Shown here piece by piece: positions 1 through 11,915 of a stretch of DNA of 64,000 bases. Under the pieces are notes generated by a model. That model made no database searches, was not told the origin of the DNA, and saw only the letters and a list, made by a program, of their open reading frames with translations. The stretch comes from Anaeramoeba flamelloides (taxonomy: Eukaryota; Metamonada; Anaeramoebidae), in contig JANTQA010000023.1 of NCBI GenBank assembly GCA_027625915.1, forward strand, positions 15,624,001 through 15,688,000, in the 5' to 3' direction. Both the position numbers and the translations under genes were made by a program. Position 1 is the first letter of the stretch; each line of letters begins with the position of its first letter.

Positions 1-2831
1 AAATGTATCGATTGTGGGAGGTGTGTGCAGGTGTGTACAGAATTAATGGGGGTAGATGTCTTTCAAATGAAATTAAAAAATATCAAAAAATTTAATTGCT
101 CATTGAGCACTACAAATAATTTATCATTGATGAAATCCAACTGTATTGATTGTGGGCAATGTACTTCATTTTGCCCAACAAACGCTTTAACTGAAAAATT
201 CGTTAATCTTAATTTGTTAAAAAAAAAGTTATTAGATCCTAATGTTCATGTCGTGATCGGCATTTCGCCAGAGGTTTATGTTAGCTTTGCAGAAATGTTA
301 GAAATCGAGCCACAAGTTATTAGTAAAAAAAAAATTGTTGGGATTTTAAATAAATTAGGATTTGAAAATGTTTTCAGTTTAGACTTTGCAATTAACGTAT
401 TAATATTACAGGAAGCAAAATTATTACAAGCAAAAATTAAACAGATGGAGAATCTTAAGAATAATTCCAATAATTATGAAATTAATTATAATGATAGCGA
501 TGGCTATGACGACGACGACGACAATGACTACGACGACGACGACGATGATGATAATGAAAATAACGACAATGATAATTCAAATAATTATAACGATAATGAA
601 AGTAAGAAGAAGAAGAATAAGAAGAAGAAAACAAAGACAAGAATAAAGAAAAAAATGAATAAAAGGACAAAATCGAAGAATAAGCTAAATCAGAACAGTT
701 TCTTACCTTTAATAAGTTCTGTTTGCCCATCTTTAGTGAAAATGTTTCAAAAAATGTTCCCCAATTTAATACCTTATTTGTCTTTACATAAAACGCCATC
801 ACAAATATTTGGTTTATTAATAAAATCTTATTATGCAGAGAGATTAAAATTAAATCCCAATAATGTTTTCACAATACTTTTAACTGGCTGTGTTGCAGTC
901 AAAAATGAAATCAATACCCCACAAAATAAAAATATAAAAGGATTTAATAATATTGATATGTGCTTGACAATTCGAGAATTAGGGAACATAATTAAGCAAA
1001 ATAAAAATAAATTTAAGAATCTCGAAGAAATTGCAAAAAAAAATTTTTCTACAATTTTCCCGGATTATGAACCTCAAAACAATTCCGATTTTGTTATCCA
1101 ACGTGGCGGGTTTGCTACTTTAGTCGTTGATTGTTTAAATCAGTTGGATCAAAAGGAATCAGAATTAAAAAACCAAAATATTACAAGGAAAAAAAGAATT
1201 GATTCCTTGGCTGAGTATTTGGAATGGAAAAAATTAAAAGCTACAAAAATTAAAAATAAAGAAAATAAAATATTGTCTAGAAGGAAAAAAAAAAAATCTT
1301 TAGAAAGAATACAAAGGAAGAAATATATTATTAATGATTGGGAATATGTTGAAAAATCAAATTTATCTTCATTTTATTATCAATTGGATTTAAACGAAAC
1401 TCGAATTAATGATGATGAATCAAAAATTGATAGTATAAAAGAAAAAGAAACAGATACTGGATCCGAAAAGGAAAAGAATATAGAAAAGAAAAAGGAGAAA
1501 GAGATGGAGATGGGGAAGAGTGATGAGATGGGGAAGGAGAAGGAGAATGATAAGGAGAAGGAGAAGGAGAAGGAGAAGGAGAAGGAGAAGGAGAAGGAGA
1601 AGGAGAAGGAGAAGGAGAAGGAGAAGGAGAAGGAGAAGGAGAAGGAGAAGGAAAAGAAAAGAAAAAGAAAAAGAAAAATAAGGCAAGACCAAAAACTAAA
1701 AAAAAAACGTTAAGAATAAAAACAAAAATTAATAATAAAACAAAAAATAAAAGAACAAATAGCAGCAAAATCAATGATAACAATAAAAATGGTATTCCTA
1801 ATACTAATTATAACACAACAAATCGAATTAAAAAAAAAAATAAATCAATCTTTACATTAAGTGATGAAAGAAAAAAAATTGACAAGGTTGATTTTCAAAA
1901 ATTAAAATCACAAAAGCAAATCCAATTAGGAAAGGTTAGCATAAATGGAAAAAATATCAAAATCATTGTTATAGATGGTGGTAACTCAGTAAAATATTTT
2001 AGTAAATTGTTTGAAAGTTTAGGCCCCTCGTATCACTATATTGAAATACGAGCTTGCCCATTTTCTTGCATTGGAGGAGGGGGGCATCCAAAATCCAAAG
2101 ACAAGATCATCCCCACAAGAGAAACCATTTTCCAGACGTTAAATCCACGATTACAGCCCTTGGATTATTCGTTGTTTGAAGATACATATATGGAGATAGT
2201 GTCCCATAATATTGAATTAAAAAATTGTATTGAGCATTACCAGCCAATAAAAAAAATAAATAAAAATTTTAAAAGTGGTACTCTGAATGCTAACAGATCA
2301 CCAAACACAATTTCCAATACAAAAAATCAAATTTTGAAGAAAGATAAAATCGAAAATTTTGAAAAGAATTTAAATTCCAAAAATTCCATCTTGATTTTAT
2401 ATGGCAGCCAAACTGGGATAGCTCGTGAAATTTCCTATAAAATACATGAGCTTTGGAATAGTTTTAAACTGAAGGCCAGAATATTTGCTTTAGATGAAAT
2501 CGAATTAGAAGACCTGAAATCAGAAGAAATCGTTGTCTTTGTCGTGTCAACATATTGGGAAGGATCGTTCCCCGATAATGCCCAATTCTTTTGGAAAAAA
2601 TTAAAATCTTTACAAATCAATTTATCAAATTTAAGATACACCATCTATGGCGTAGGCAATTCAAATTACACTAAATTCAACCACGCGGCGATCAATTTAG
2701 ATGATAGGCTAAATCAATTAGGCGCCATCAGAATTTTGCCGATTTTGAAAAGTGATTCTCAGAACTATAATGGTTATTTAAAGGATTTCGACCATTTTAT
2801 GAATTCATTAAAAAAGGCTTCCAGAAAATAA
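1..2831 (+). CDS. [FeFe]-hydrogenase-like protein with C-terminal flavodoxin domain (5' partial)
   Basis: The frame is open from base 1, so the start lies outside the window. Seen in order: two CxxCxxCxxxC ferredoxin clusters (from nt 4 and nt 142), a poly-Asp/Asn then Lys-rich insert (about 490-690), the hydrogenase H-domain, a KE-repeat region (about 1430-1670), the last H-cluster motif, and a diflavin-reductase-type flavodoxin (about 2380-2820; YGSQTG FMN loop, STYWEGSFPDNA, YGVGNSNY). The four H-cluster cysteine ligands are present (nt 724, 889, 2055, 2067). Neighbouring residues differ from active enzymes: TSCCP is SSVCP, MPCxxKK is TGCVAVK, and EVMAC is EIRAC. No FAD/NADPH reductase module follows. 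The reading frame changes between nt 1554 and 1930 (see findings). In the family these proteins make H2 or sense redox state in anaerobes, often in hydrogenosomes. Family identity is firm; catalytic activity is doubtful. Confidence 0.85.
1554..1652 (+). repeat. (GGAGAA)n hexamer microsatellite, coding
   Basis: Near-perfect GAGAAG hexamers run through the hydrogenase-like gene and encode a Lys-Glu alternation. They lie beside the place where the reading frame changes and end in a run of ten A at 1698-1707. Slippage in either tract would be easy. Confidence 0.9.
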
Positions 2832-5800
2832 ATTTTCTTTTGATTTGAGTTATTTTCCTTTAATTGAAAGAATATCAATTTATTTTTTGTTTTGTTTTGT
2901 TTTTTTTTTTGAAAATTTTGTCAAAATATTTTAAATAAATGATGTAATTTATTTTTTTTTTTTAAAATCAATTTAGTTTGTTTTTTATATAAATTTCACA
3001 GAGAATAACGAACATTTTTTAATTGTTTGATTTTTCAAATACAAATTTGGTCGATTAATTAGTGGATAAGGAGAAGAGTTTAAGGTTTGTAATGATAGAT
3101 TTTTATTAATTTATTAACAAATTTCAAGAAAAAATAAACAAATATAGAGTTTTTTAAACTAAAGAAACCAAATTAACCATTTTTCATTTTATTCAAAATT
3201 ATGTTACAGTTTTTTAAAGGTTACTAAAAAAAGTTTTTTCTGAACCAAGTTTTAGATTTTGGGATTCTTTTTTTTTTAATCAGAACAAGAAAATTGATTG
3301 AAAAAAAAATAAAAAAATCAATAAATGAGTTTCTAATAGAAAATGTTTTTAAAATAATACTCAGCGATTGCTGGGTTTCCTTAGGTACATTTACAGGTAT
3401 TGCCAATCATTCTCCTCTATCTCAAGCTATTATGAAATCTTTCAATTATTTTTGATCCTTTTAGAGAAAAAATTAAATGATTGTTGATTTATAGAGCTTA
3501 ATTGGAAAAAGGTTGAAAATACTCCAAAATATAAACTATTTGAATTGTTAAAAACAAGTAGAAAGGTATTGATAATAAACTTTTCCTGGCTTTTGTAATT
3601 TTTTTTATATTTTAGCAATACCAATTATCGTTATTTTGAGAAAATTTTTACTTTATATACGATAAATAAAAAACAATCAAATTATTTACAAAATTAAGAA
3701 GGATATTCCAATATTTTTACAATTTTATTTTTTTTTTTTTTTTGAGAAAAAATAATAAAAAAAAAAGAACTATGAAAGTTAAAATAAAAAATACACATAA
3801 TAAAAGTTTTAAAAATCAAACAAACTTTTGATTTCTGATAAATTAATGGAACAATCTACTTTTAAGGTATTTTAATTTGAAAAAATATTTCAAAAAATGT
3901 TGTTATTGGTTTTTTCAGAACTATTAATATACATTGTTGTAACTAGCTGTGTTTTTAAATTTAATTATTATGAAAATTTAACTCCTGTTAAAAATATTTT
4001 AGTACTGTAGAAATAATGGAAATATGTAAAAAGGTGATAATATTCGTTAAAAAAGACCATAAAGTTATTCGAGAAATATGTGAGAATAATTTTTAAGTGG
4101 GACAATAAGATTATTGGTAGTCTAGCTAAAATATCATTAATTTCTGGTTTTATCATAAATCAAAATATTTTTCTCGATTTTGTCAATTATTTCTGACAAT
4201 AATTATGTATATCATAAAAGTTAATATATTTATTTTATTCTGTTTCAAAAAAATGAAATAAAAAATCAATTGAATATTTTTTAGATATCTTTTTACATAT
4301 TTATTATCTTTTTTAGTCAAGCATTTTAAGCATTAATTCAAACTATAAAAATTTTTCTCAATTTATTATAATTTTTTTTTTGTTGATTATTACTAAATTG
4401 TTTTTTATTCAGAGTTTTGACAATTGTCAGAAAAATTTGATATTATATATCAAGTCCACAAATTGGGGATTTTCTACATTATTGCCAAATAATAAATTAA
4501 TTACTAATTTTTCAATTTGTTATTTTAATATGAAAAATATTGATAATTCCTATTTAATTAAATTGAATTCTGGTTTTCTGAAGATACGAAAATATTAAAA
4601 TGTAAGTTTTTGAAAAATTAGAAAAAGATCACTTTTTTGTCCTTCACAAAAACAGCATTTTATTTTCAAAATTACCAAATATCGAAAATGAAAAAAATAA
4701 ATCAAATATATTTCAATCCGCAAACTAAATTTATAATATAACCTTAAAAATCAATTTAAATTTCAACCACAGATGTGTAAGCATGTGTCTTCCTATCTTC
4801 AATTACCTAATCATGAAAAAAAAGTTCAACACGGTTTTTAATTGGGAAGTAATAGAATCTGAAGAGGAAAAGTAAGATCGATTAATAGAAGAAACAAATT
4901 AACCAAAAGAATAATCCATTATCTTATTTAGAATCAAATCAACTAAACCAATTTAGATCTTCTTTTATCGAAATCAATTCAAAAAGTATGTTTTGAGATC
5001 TCAAAATAGTAATTTTTTTCAACAAATTTTTAATAATAGATCAAACAAATAAAAACCAAGTAAAAAAAGTGGTATTAGAAAAAAGGTTATTGTGTTGAAT
5101 CCTCCATTTTCAACTTTACTTATTGTTTCTGAATAAATGGAACTGAATTTTCTTCAGCTTTGCTAAAAAGGTATTAAGATCATGCACAATTTCGCTTTTA
5201 TAATTCCATAAACCAGTTTATATTATTATTTTCACTTTTTGAATTGGGACTTTAGATAATTTTTTTTGATTGATGAGATATGTGATTATTTTGAAAAGAT
5301 TAATGAAAATTTTGATCTTTTTATTTTTCAATTAAGTTAAATGTTTATTTTTTCTTTTAACTAATCCTATTTTCCATTTTGAGGTTTCCTATTGAAAATT
5401 GTGTATATTTTCGTTTTTTTGTTTTTGAATTTTTTCCTAAATTTACCTAAAAAATATAGATCAGTTACCTTTGTGTCTTTTTTTATGATAATTTCGGACC
5501 TAGAATCTAATGGGTTTTATATTGTAGACTCATTCAATGTTGAAGAACAATTTTTTTTAGATTTAAATAGTTAGATTAGTCTTGGAATGAATTCAGGATT
5601 ACCTCTTAAATATTTATTACTCTTTTTAAATCAATTTTCAATCGATACTGAAATAAGAAAATAAAGAAAATTGGTCTTTTATATCTGGTTCAAGTACGCT
5701 ACACACAAATTGTGTTTGTAAAATATTTCTTTTCAACTCACTTTGTGAACATCTTGTGTTTTTCGTTTTTACAATTTATGAAAAAAATTATCGGAAATTA

Positions 5801-6058
5801 AAAGAAGAAATATTCATTTTTGAATTGAGAAGGAAACAAAAGAACAAAATAATCAAGTTTTGTTTCCATAGACACGAAAAAAACCAGTTTTAAGTTTCTA
5901 AATCAACTTATTTTGTCGCTTTTTCATTCTTTAAAAAAAGATTTTTTGGATTTGACTTAAACATTCAAATAAATAATTTTTTTATCAAAAGCCTTAAAAA
6001 AGATCATTATCAAAATCATTTTTTCACAATTAAAAATTTATTGATTTGCTTCGAGGAT
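2832..6058. other. Intergenic, no gene seen
   Basis: About 3.2 kb of very AT-rich sequence with many A and T runs between the hydrogenase-like gene and the Rab24-like gene. Open frames are short and show no recognisable domain. I see no RNA gene or clear repeat copy here. Confidence 0.5.
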
Positions 6059-9000
6059 ATGGCTGATCAAAAGTGTGACTATAAAATTGTTCTCTTAGGA
6101 AGTTCTTTTACTGGGAAAAGTTGCCTTATTCAGCGGTTCATTCACAATTCGTTTGATGGGCACCAAAAACAAACAATTGGTGCTTCTTTCTTCAAACGCA
6201 CACTTAAAATTAATAACGAAATTGTAACAGCTGGTATTTGGGTATTTTTTTTCATCTTTTTTTGATTTGTTTTGGATTCGAGGGAACAACAAACGCTCCA
6301 AATTTTTACCGTATTTTTATGCAAACCCTAATTTTTTGAAACAAACATCTTATCCTGTAAATTTATCCAAAATAACTTTAAAGGACACAGCAGGTCAAGA
6401 ACGGTTTGACTCGTTGACTAAAATGTATTATAGAGGTGCTGACGCAGCAATTCTTTGTTATGGTTACTTTTTTTAATAATTTTTTTATCTTGTTTTTGCC
6501 TATTTTATTTTTTTTCAACTTTTTAAAACTTATCCTTACAATTATAACACTACTCTTTTACTTTTTTTCAATTCTAGATATTACTGATGAACAATCATTT
6601 GAAAAACTAAAATTTTGGACGAAACAATTAATTAACAACCAACCAGATTGCCGTGTATGGTTTACAGGAACAAAAGGTACCACCAATTATTTTTAGTCTT
6701 TACTTGTTTAATTTTTTTTCACCTCATAAACGATCAAAAATTTTCTTTTGGATCAATTCCATTTAAGGGATTAGTCTCGATAATTTTTTTTTTACCAATT
6801 TCTAAATTAGTACCTCTTATCTCGAAATATGTTTTAATATTGAAAATAAAAATGGGTTTTCAAATCTTAGTAATTGTCAAAAAAATTTTTTTATCTCTAT
6901 TAAATTTAGGTAAAAAATTTTAATAGAGATTAGTCCCTTAAAACATCAAGTTCCCTAATTTGAGATTTGTGAAAAAAAAATAAGAAACCACTGGTTATGT
7001 TTTAAAAGAATGGTTTCAAATACAAATATTATTTTCTCTACAATGATTTTTTTTTTACTGGTTCTACTAAAAGAAATGTGAAAAAAATTTTCACTTCATT
7101 TCCTACTTCTTTTTCTTTTCTGACAAGCAATTTTTCAAATAAATAGAATAAAATTTGGTGTTCTTTCTGTATTTTTTTGGATCTCTTTGATTATCTATAT
7201 TGAGCCAACAAAGAATCTGAAATGAATGTCAGATTTCAGTATTTTTTCTAATGATAAGCTAATAATATACCAAAAATAATTTTAGTTCTTATTTGAATAT
7301 TAACCAATTGGTGGGTATTGTTGATCAGTACATTAATAAAGAAAAAAAAATATCGAAGATAATAAACTGAACAAAATTTATAACATTTTTTTTTGATATA
7401 AAAGGGGATATAAAAGTTTATAAAATGTTCTATTGATGTTATATAAGATAAAAAATGTAATATAATGTATTAAAAATTAAGAAAATTATAAAAAAACTAT
7501 AGAATATCAAGAATGCATAATACATCTTGCTAAAAATGTTTCAATGTTAAAAAATTTGAAATGAAATGATTTACTATAGTAAAAAAAAAGTTAAGAGATT
7601 AGAATAAGAATAGATTTGTCTCGGATTAAAGTAAAATGAAATTGTGTGTAAATCACAAAGTACTATATCGTTCAAATGGCTTTTAAAAATCTATTATAAA
7701 TATTCTTGCATAATAAATTATCGATTTTTTTGCGAAATGATCAAAATTAAAAATTGTTATTCTGAAATGTTTAATTGAATTCCTTTTCCAAACCTAAAAA
7801 TGGATCTCAAAATAATAATATTCCAGTCTTTAATAATTAAATTTTAGAATCTCCAAAAGTAATTATTTTTTTTTTACAATTTTTTGAATTTCAAAGATTT
7901 ACTCAATAATCATTAACTTAAGAACAAAAAGACTGATAATTTTTTATTTCCTTTTTCTGAAGATTGTTGAACAGCTATTCCAAGGCTACCGTGAAAATTT
8001 ATCAATATCAAATTTTGATGTTGATATAGATTTTTAAATCAAAGAATATAAGAATAATAAAGCTTCAATTGAAAAACTTTTTTCATAAATTAGTTGATAT
8101 GAAAAATAAACTTCTAATGTGATCGAAAAATAAAGTAATTTTTTTAGAGGAAATTTATGTCGTTTCTTTATGAATTTTGATGTTTAGAGTCAATTTTGGC
8201 TCTGAAAATTATTTTTTTGAAAACCAGAAAGAATTCTTGAATATTGGCTCATTTAGGAATTTTTTTTTTTCAATATGAGATTTATTATTCTTATATTCAA
8301 CTTTTTAAAATTTATATCAACATCAAAATTTGATATTGATAAAATTCCGGTGTAGCTTTGGATAGACTGTATTTTATATATATTTCCAATATGCGAAAAT
8401 AATTTGTCAAAATAATTTCGAAGTGTGAGTAATGAAATAAATACAGGAAAAGATTTTTAATTATTAATATTAGGAAATTTGTTGGGTAATTCTAAATATT
8501 TTGTATCAAATCCTTCTTTTAAAAAACAAATTTTTTATGAAATCAGTAATAAGCTAACCTAAAGCTCATTAGAGTATGGTGTCTATCAAACACTTAAGTA
8601 ATTGTTTGATAACCATAAGTAGATCTACTTTTTTTTCAAAAAACAATAGATTTTATCTAGAAGCTTATTAGATGATGGAAAATGATAATTTTTATTCTTG
8701 TTTTTTGATTGATTGAGCAGTGTTTTGAACAAATTTATTTTCATTAATCATCATTCTGATAAGTGGATGGGTTATAATTTAAAAAGTTTGATTCTTAAAT
8801 AAAAGGATTTGGGTCAAAATATTTAGAATTACACAACAAATTTCCTAATATTAACAATTTAAAATATCTTCTAGGATTTTTTTCATACCACGTAGTTTTT
8901 TTTTTCACTGCTTAATAATTATTTATTAAATGAAAAAGTATAGATTAAAGGCAAAAAGGGGGACTCGACACAATAATAGTTTTTTTTCATACTATTTTTT

Positions 9001-10596
9001 GATTAGGGTTTTTCTTTGATTGATCAATTACAATATGTATTTTTTAAAAAAAATTGACTTTTCTATAGGTTAATCCAAATTAATCAGAAAACTAAATCAA
9101 GTTTCAATTATTTCTGATGACTTTGTATATCTTGTAAGCTTTTAAATTCAAAGTACCGAATTTAGTCACATCAAAAGTCTTTTTTGTGAACAGATTAAAA
9201 GAGTTACATCTAACCCTTAACTAATCCGTATTTCGGGACATATTTCAGAAAGATATTTTTCAATTTTGAAGTCTTAATATTGATGAACTAAATCTTTAAA
9301 TTTGTTTCGAAATCATGATTTTTTTCTAAAATTGTTTAATTTTTTTACTAATACAAGGATCGTTTTTAATTGATGATATCATCTTTTTGTGCTATATTAA
9401 TAATCAAAATTTCAAGAGATATTTGAACCATGGGGCTCACTAATGTAATTTTACATACAATAACAACCTACTTTAATTTTATACTTCTCCTTGGTAGACG
9501 GCAACACAGTAAGTTTGAGGAAAAAACTTTTTTTTACAAAAAAAAAAAATTAGAAAACATAATTAACTTTTCAAAAACTGGAAATGTAACTATCACTGAA
9601 AATGTAATGGAAGATTAACCCATTAAAATTTAATCGAAAAACATAAAAAAAAAAAAAACTATTTGAATATAAATCAACAGTAAATTAATAATTTTTTTTA
9701 TTTGAATTTTTTGGTCATCTTTTTCAGCCTAAACAGCGAATCAAATTAAGGAATATATTAACGTTTTATGGTTATTTAGATATTTATTTTTAAAATCTAT
9801 TAATCAAACCAATCACTTTATGAAAAAAAAAAAATGAAAAAAAAAGAATAATAGGCAAAATGATATCTAATAAAAATATAAAAAAGGTATAAGAAACATA
9901 AATTTTTTAACACAATTTAAAACTTTTTTTTTTTTTTGCAGAAGGAAAATATTTAAATATTAAGTTGTTTTTCACTATTAAAAGTGCAGTTATAAAGAAA
10001 AGAAAATGTTTTAATTTTGATTTATTAGAAACAAAGTAAAATTAAAATAATAATAAAAAAATTCATAAAAATTTTCACAAAGGAATTTTAATAATAACAA
10101 AAAAAAAATAATTTTATCTGTAAATGAAAAAAAAAAACATTAAAAAAAAATAAATTATTTTGTATATTTCTTGATTTTAAATTAATTTTATTTATTTATT
10201 AATTTATTAATTAATTAATTGTCCTTTACTAAGATATTTTTTTTCTTTACTTTTTTATGTTCTTTTACAAATGTTTTATATATTAAAAACTCAAAAAACA
10301 ATAAAGTTGATCTTTTAGATGCAGGTTATGAAAGGGCAGTTAGTTTAGAAACAGTGGAAAAATTTTTGAATTCACAAATGTTTAAAAATCATCCAATTTT
10401 AGAGACAAGCTCAAAAACAGATATTAATGTTAAACAATTATTTATTTCGTGTGTAAAAGATCTGAAACAAAATCCAATTCAAAAAAATGAAAAGAAAATG
10501 AAAAAGAATGATAATAAAAAAAGAAAAAAGAAAAAGAAGAAAAAGAAAAAGAAATTAAATCTTGGTAAAAAAGTTGAAAAAAAATCTTGTTGTTAA
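6059..10596 (+). CDS. Rab24-like small GTPase, four exons
   Basis: Exons 6059-6241, 6384-6462, 6578-6676 and 10307-10596 join in phase into a 216-residue protein. G1 is GSSFTGKS (residues 14-21), the switch I Thr is in QTIGASF, G3 is DTAGQER, G4 is TKVD instead of NKxD, and G5 is ETSSK. The tail is Lys-rich and ends SCC, a typical double-prenylation end. The stretches TIGASF, GIWDTAG, AILCYDITD, FTGTKVDLL and LETSSKT match the Rab24 subfamily, which acts in autophagy and mitosis. Human Rab24 has Ser at the catalytic Gln of G3; here the Gln is kept, so hydrolysis is probably normal. The start is the first ATG in frame. The last intron is 3.6 kb and splits the protein exactly at the G4 motif. 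Rab identity is firm; the Rab24 assignment is likely. Confidence 0.82.
7972..8369. mobile_element. Fold-back MITE, about 400 bp
   Basis: The left end (CAGCTATTCCAAGGCTAC, then TCAATATCAAATTTTGATG) is repeated inverted at the right end (reverse complement CAGTCTATCCAAAGCTAC, then the same core). The arms are about 60 bp or more. A further matched inverted pair, AATATAAGAATAATAAA, lies inside. The interior has no coding capacity. It begins with CAG like Tc1-type elements, and TA follows the right end. Confidence 0.7.
8434..8890. mobile_element. MITE, copy 1 of a two-copy family
   Basis: The terminal arms match inverted over about 55 bp (core ATTAGGAAATTTGTTG at the left, reverse complement at the right). 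The whole element resembles 25227-25676, including the interior TATGGAAAATGATAATTTTT-like stretch. It has no coding capacity and lies in the Rab24-like intron. Confidence 0.7.
9215..9335. repeat. Dispersed repeat fragment shared with 37.88-37.98 kb
   Basis: GAAAGATATTTTTCAA followed by AGTCTTAATATTGATGA and TAATCTTTAAATTTGTC-like sequence recurs at 37905-37975. Sequence at 7850-7965 likewise matches 37680-37790. The two matched blocks are about 100 bp apart at 37 kb and more than 1.2 kb apart here, with the MITEs between them. Confidence 0.55.
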
Positions 10597-10839
10597 AATT
10601 AATAAATAAAGTTAAATAAAAAAATACAATTTATATTTTATTTTCATGTTTTCTTTGCTCTATTTCCTTTTCATTACAATTTATTTGCTTTTGTTAAAAA
10701 TCTTAAAGATGAATTTTCATTTTAAGTTTTCATTTTTTTCTCAAAATTTTATCAATATGTTAGTTTCAAGTATCTGATTTTGTTTTCAGAGCTGGCAATA
10801 ATCTGATAATTATAAATAGTTGAAACATTACAAAAACTA

Positions 10840-11035
10840 CAGTCAGTTTCACCTTTAAGGCACAAACTTTCAACGAAATTTAAGGCACAAAAAAATCTCA
10901 AATTAAGGTACAAAATTTGGAATTTTTTTTTTTACAATTTTTTTTACTAGAATCTGAATTTTGTGCTTTAATTTGAAAATTTTTTTGTACCTTAAATTTC
11001 GTTGAAAGTTTGTGTCTTAAAAGTGAAACTGACTA
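10840..11035. mobile_element. Tc1/mariner-type MITE, copy 1
   Basis: A 196 bp near-palindrome starts CAGTCAGTTTCACC and ends with the complement GTGAAACTGACTA, flanked by TA on both sides. The arms continue through TTAAGGCACAAACTTTC. There is no coding sequence. The second copy is at 44157-44355. Confidence 0.85.
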
Positions 11036-11410
11036 TAAATTAAAAATGATTTGAATCATAAAATTTTGTGTTTTTTTTTATTTTAAGGTTTAAATTTTTA
11101 TTGTTAATACTTGAAACTGCTTATAATTCATAAAATAATGAAAATTTGATAGTTTTTTTTATTCAATTATTCATTTTTAAACTATTTGGATTCTTTTTTC
11201 AAACATTAAAACTAGAAAACAAAATTAATCGTATTTTTTAATATCTAAAAATTTATTTTTGTACCACATAAAAGTTAATAGTTTTTTTTTTTAATTTTAA
11301 ATTTTAGAAAGATTAACTTAATAATCATAAAACTTCAATCAACATAAATACCATTTCAAAAATTGTGGCTCGCCTAAAATAATAAATTGGAAAAAAAACA
11401 TATTTCCTTT

Positions 11411-11915
11411 AGTATTCAAGAATAACTAATAATTAAATATGATTTGAAATTTACTTTTAAATCATTCCAAATATATAAAAACCTGAGATTTCAAAAATTA
11501 ACAAAAATAAAACCAAAAACTAAAAAAAAAGTTATTCACAATTTTTGAAAAGAGAATTACGTATTTTTTATGACTGAACTTTCACTGAAAAAAAGGTTAA
11601 CAACAAGATTTTTTACTAATAATTAAATTCATTTTAAAACACATTACATAGTTCTCAATTTTGTTAGTCATTATTTGTCTGTTAAAAGATCTTTTTTTTT
11701 CTAAATGATTATTTTGCAAGAAAAAAAAAAGTATCAAAAAAAAAACAAAAAAAAATTTGAAAAAGCAAAACTAAAATTTGCAAAATTAGAAAAAAAGATC
11801 CAAAAATTTAAAAATATTTTTTATGATAAGAATACTGAAATATACCCTCAAAACAACTTCCATTAACATAATAAAGTAAGTAAAAATTTTTGAAATCTAG
11901 TTTATTTTTGAAATT
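11411..11915. repeat. About 500 bp dispersed repeat, copy 1
   Basis: It is similar over its length to 31402-31920 in the same orientation. Shared blocks include ATATATAAAAACCTGAGATTT, ACTGAACTTTCACTGAAAAA, GTTAACAACAAGATTTTTTA and CCCTCAAAACAACTTCCATT. No open frame is kept between the copies, so it looks non-coding. Terminal inverted repeats were not evident. Confidence 0.75.

Larger units (their letters stand above)
6677..10306 (+). other. 3.6 kb intron of the Rab24-like gene, filled with repeats
   Basis: It runs from GTACCA to AATAAAG and joins codons of phase 1. It holds two inverted-repeat elements (7972-8369 and 8434-8890) and flanking sequence shared with 37.68-37.98 kb. I see no second gene inside. 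The other two introns of this gene are about 142 and 115 bp. Confidence 0.75.

Noticed and set aside
1406-1783. Ser/Pro- and Leu-rich minus-strand frames opposite the KE repeat
   Set aside because: They are antisense shadows of the purine hexamer tract in the hydrogenase-like gene.
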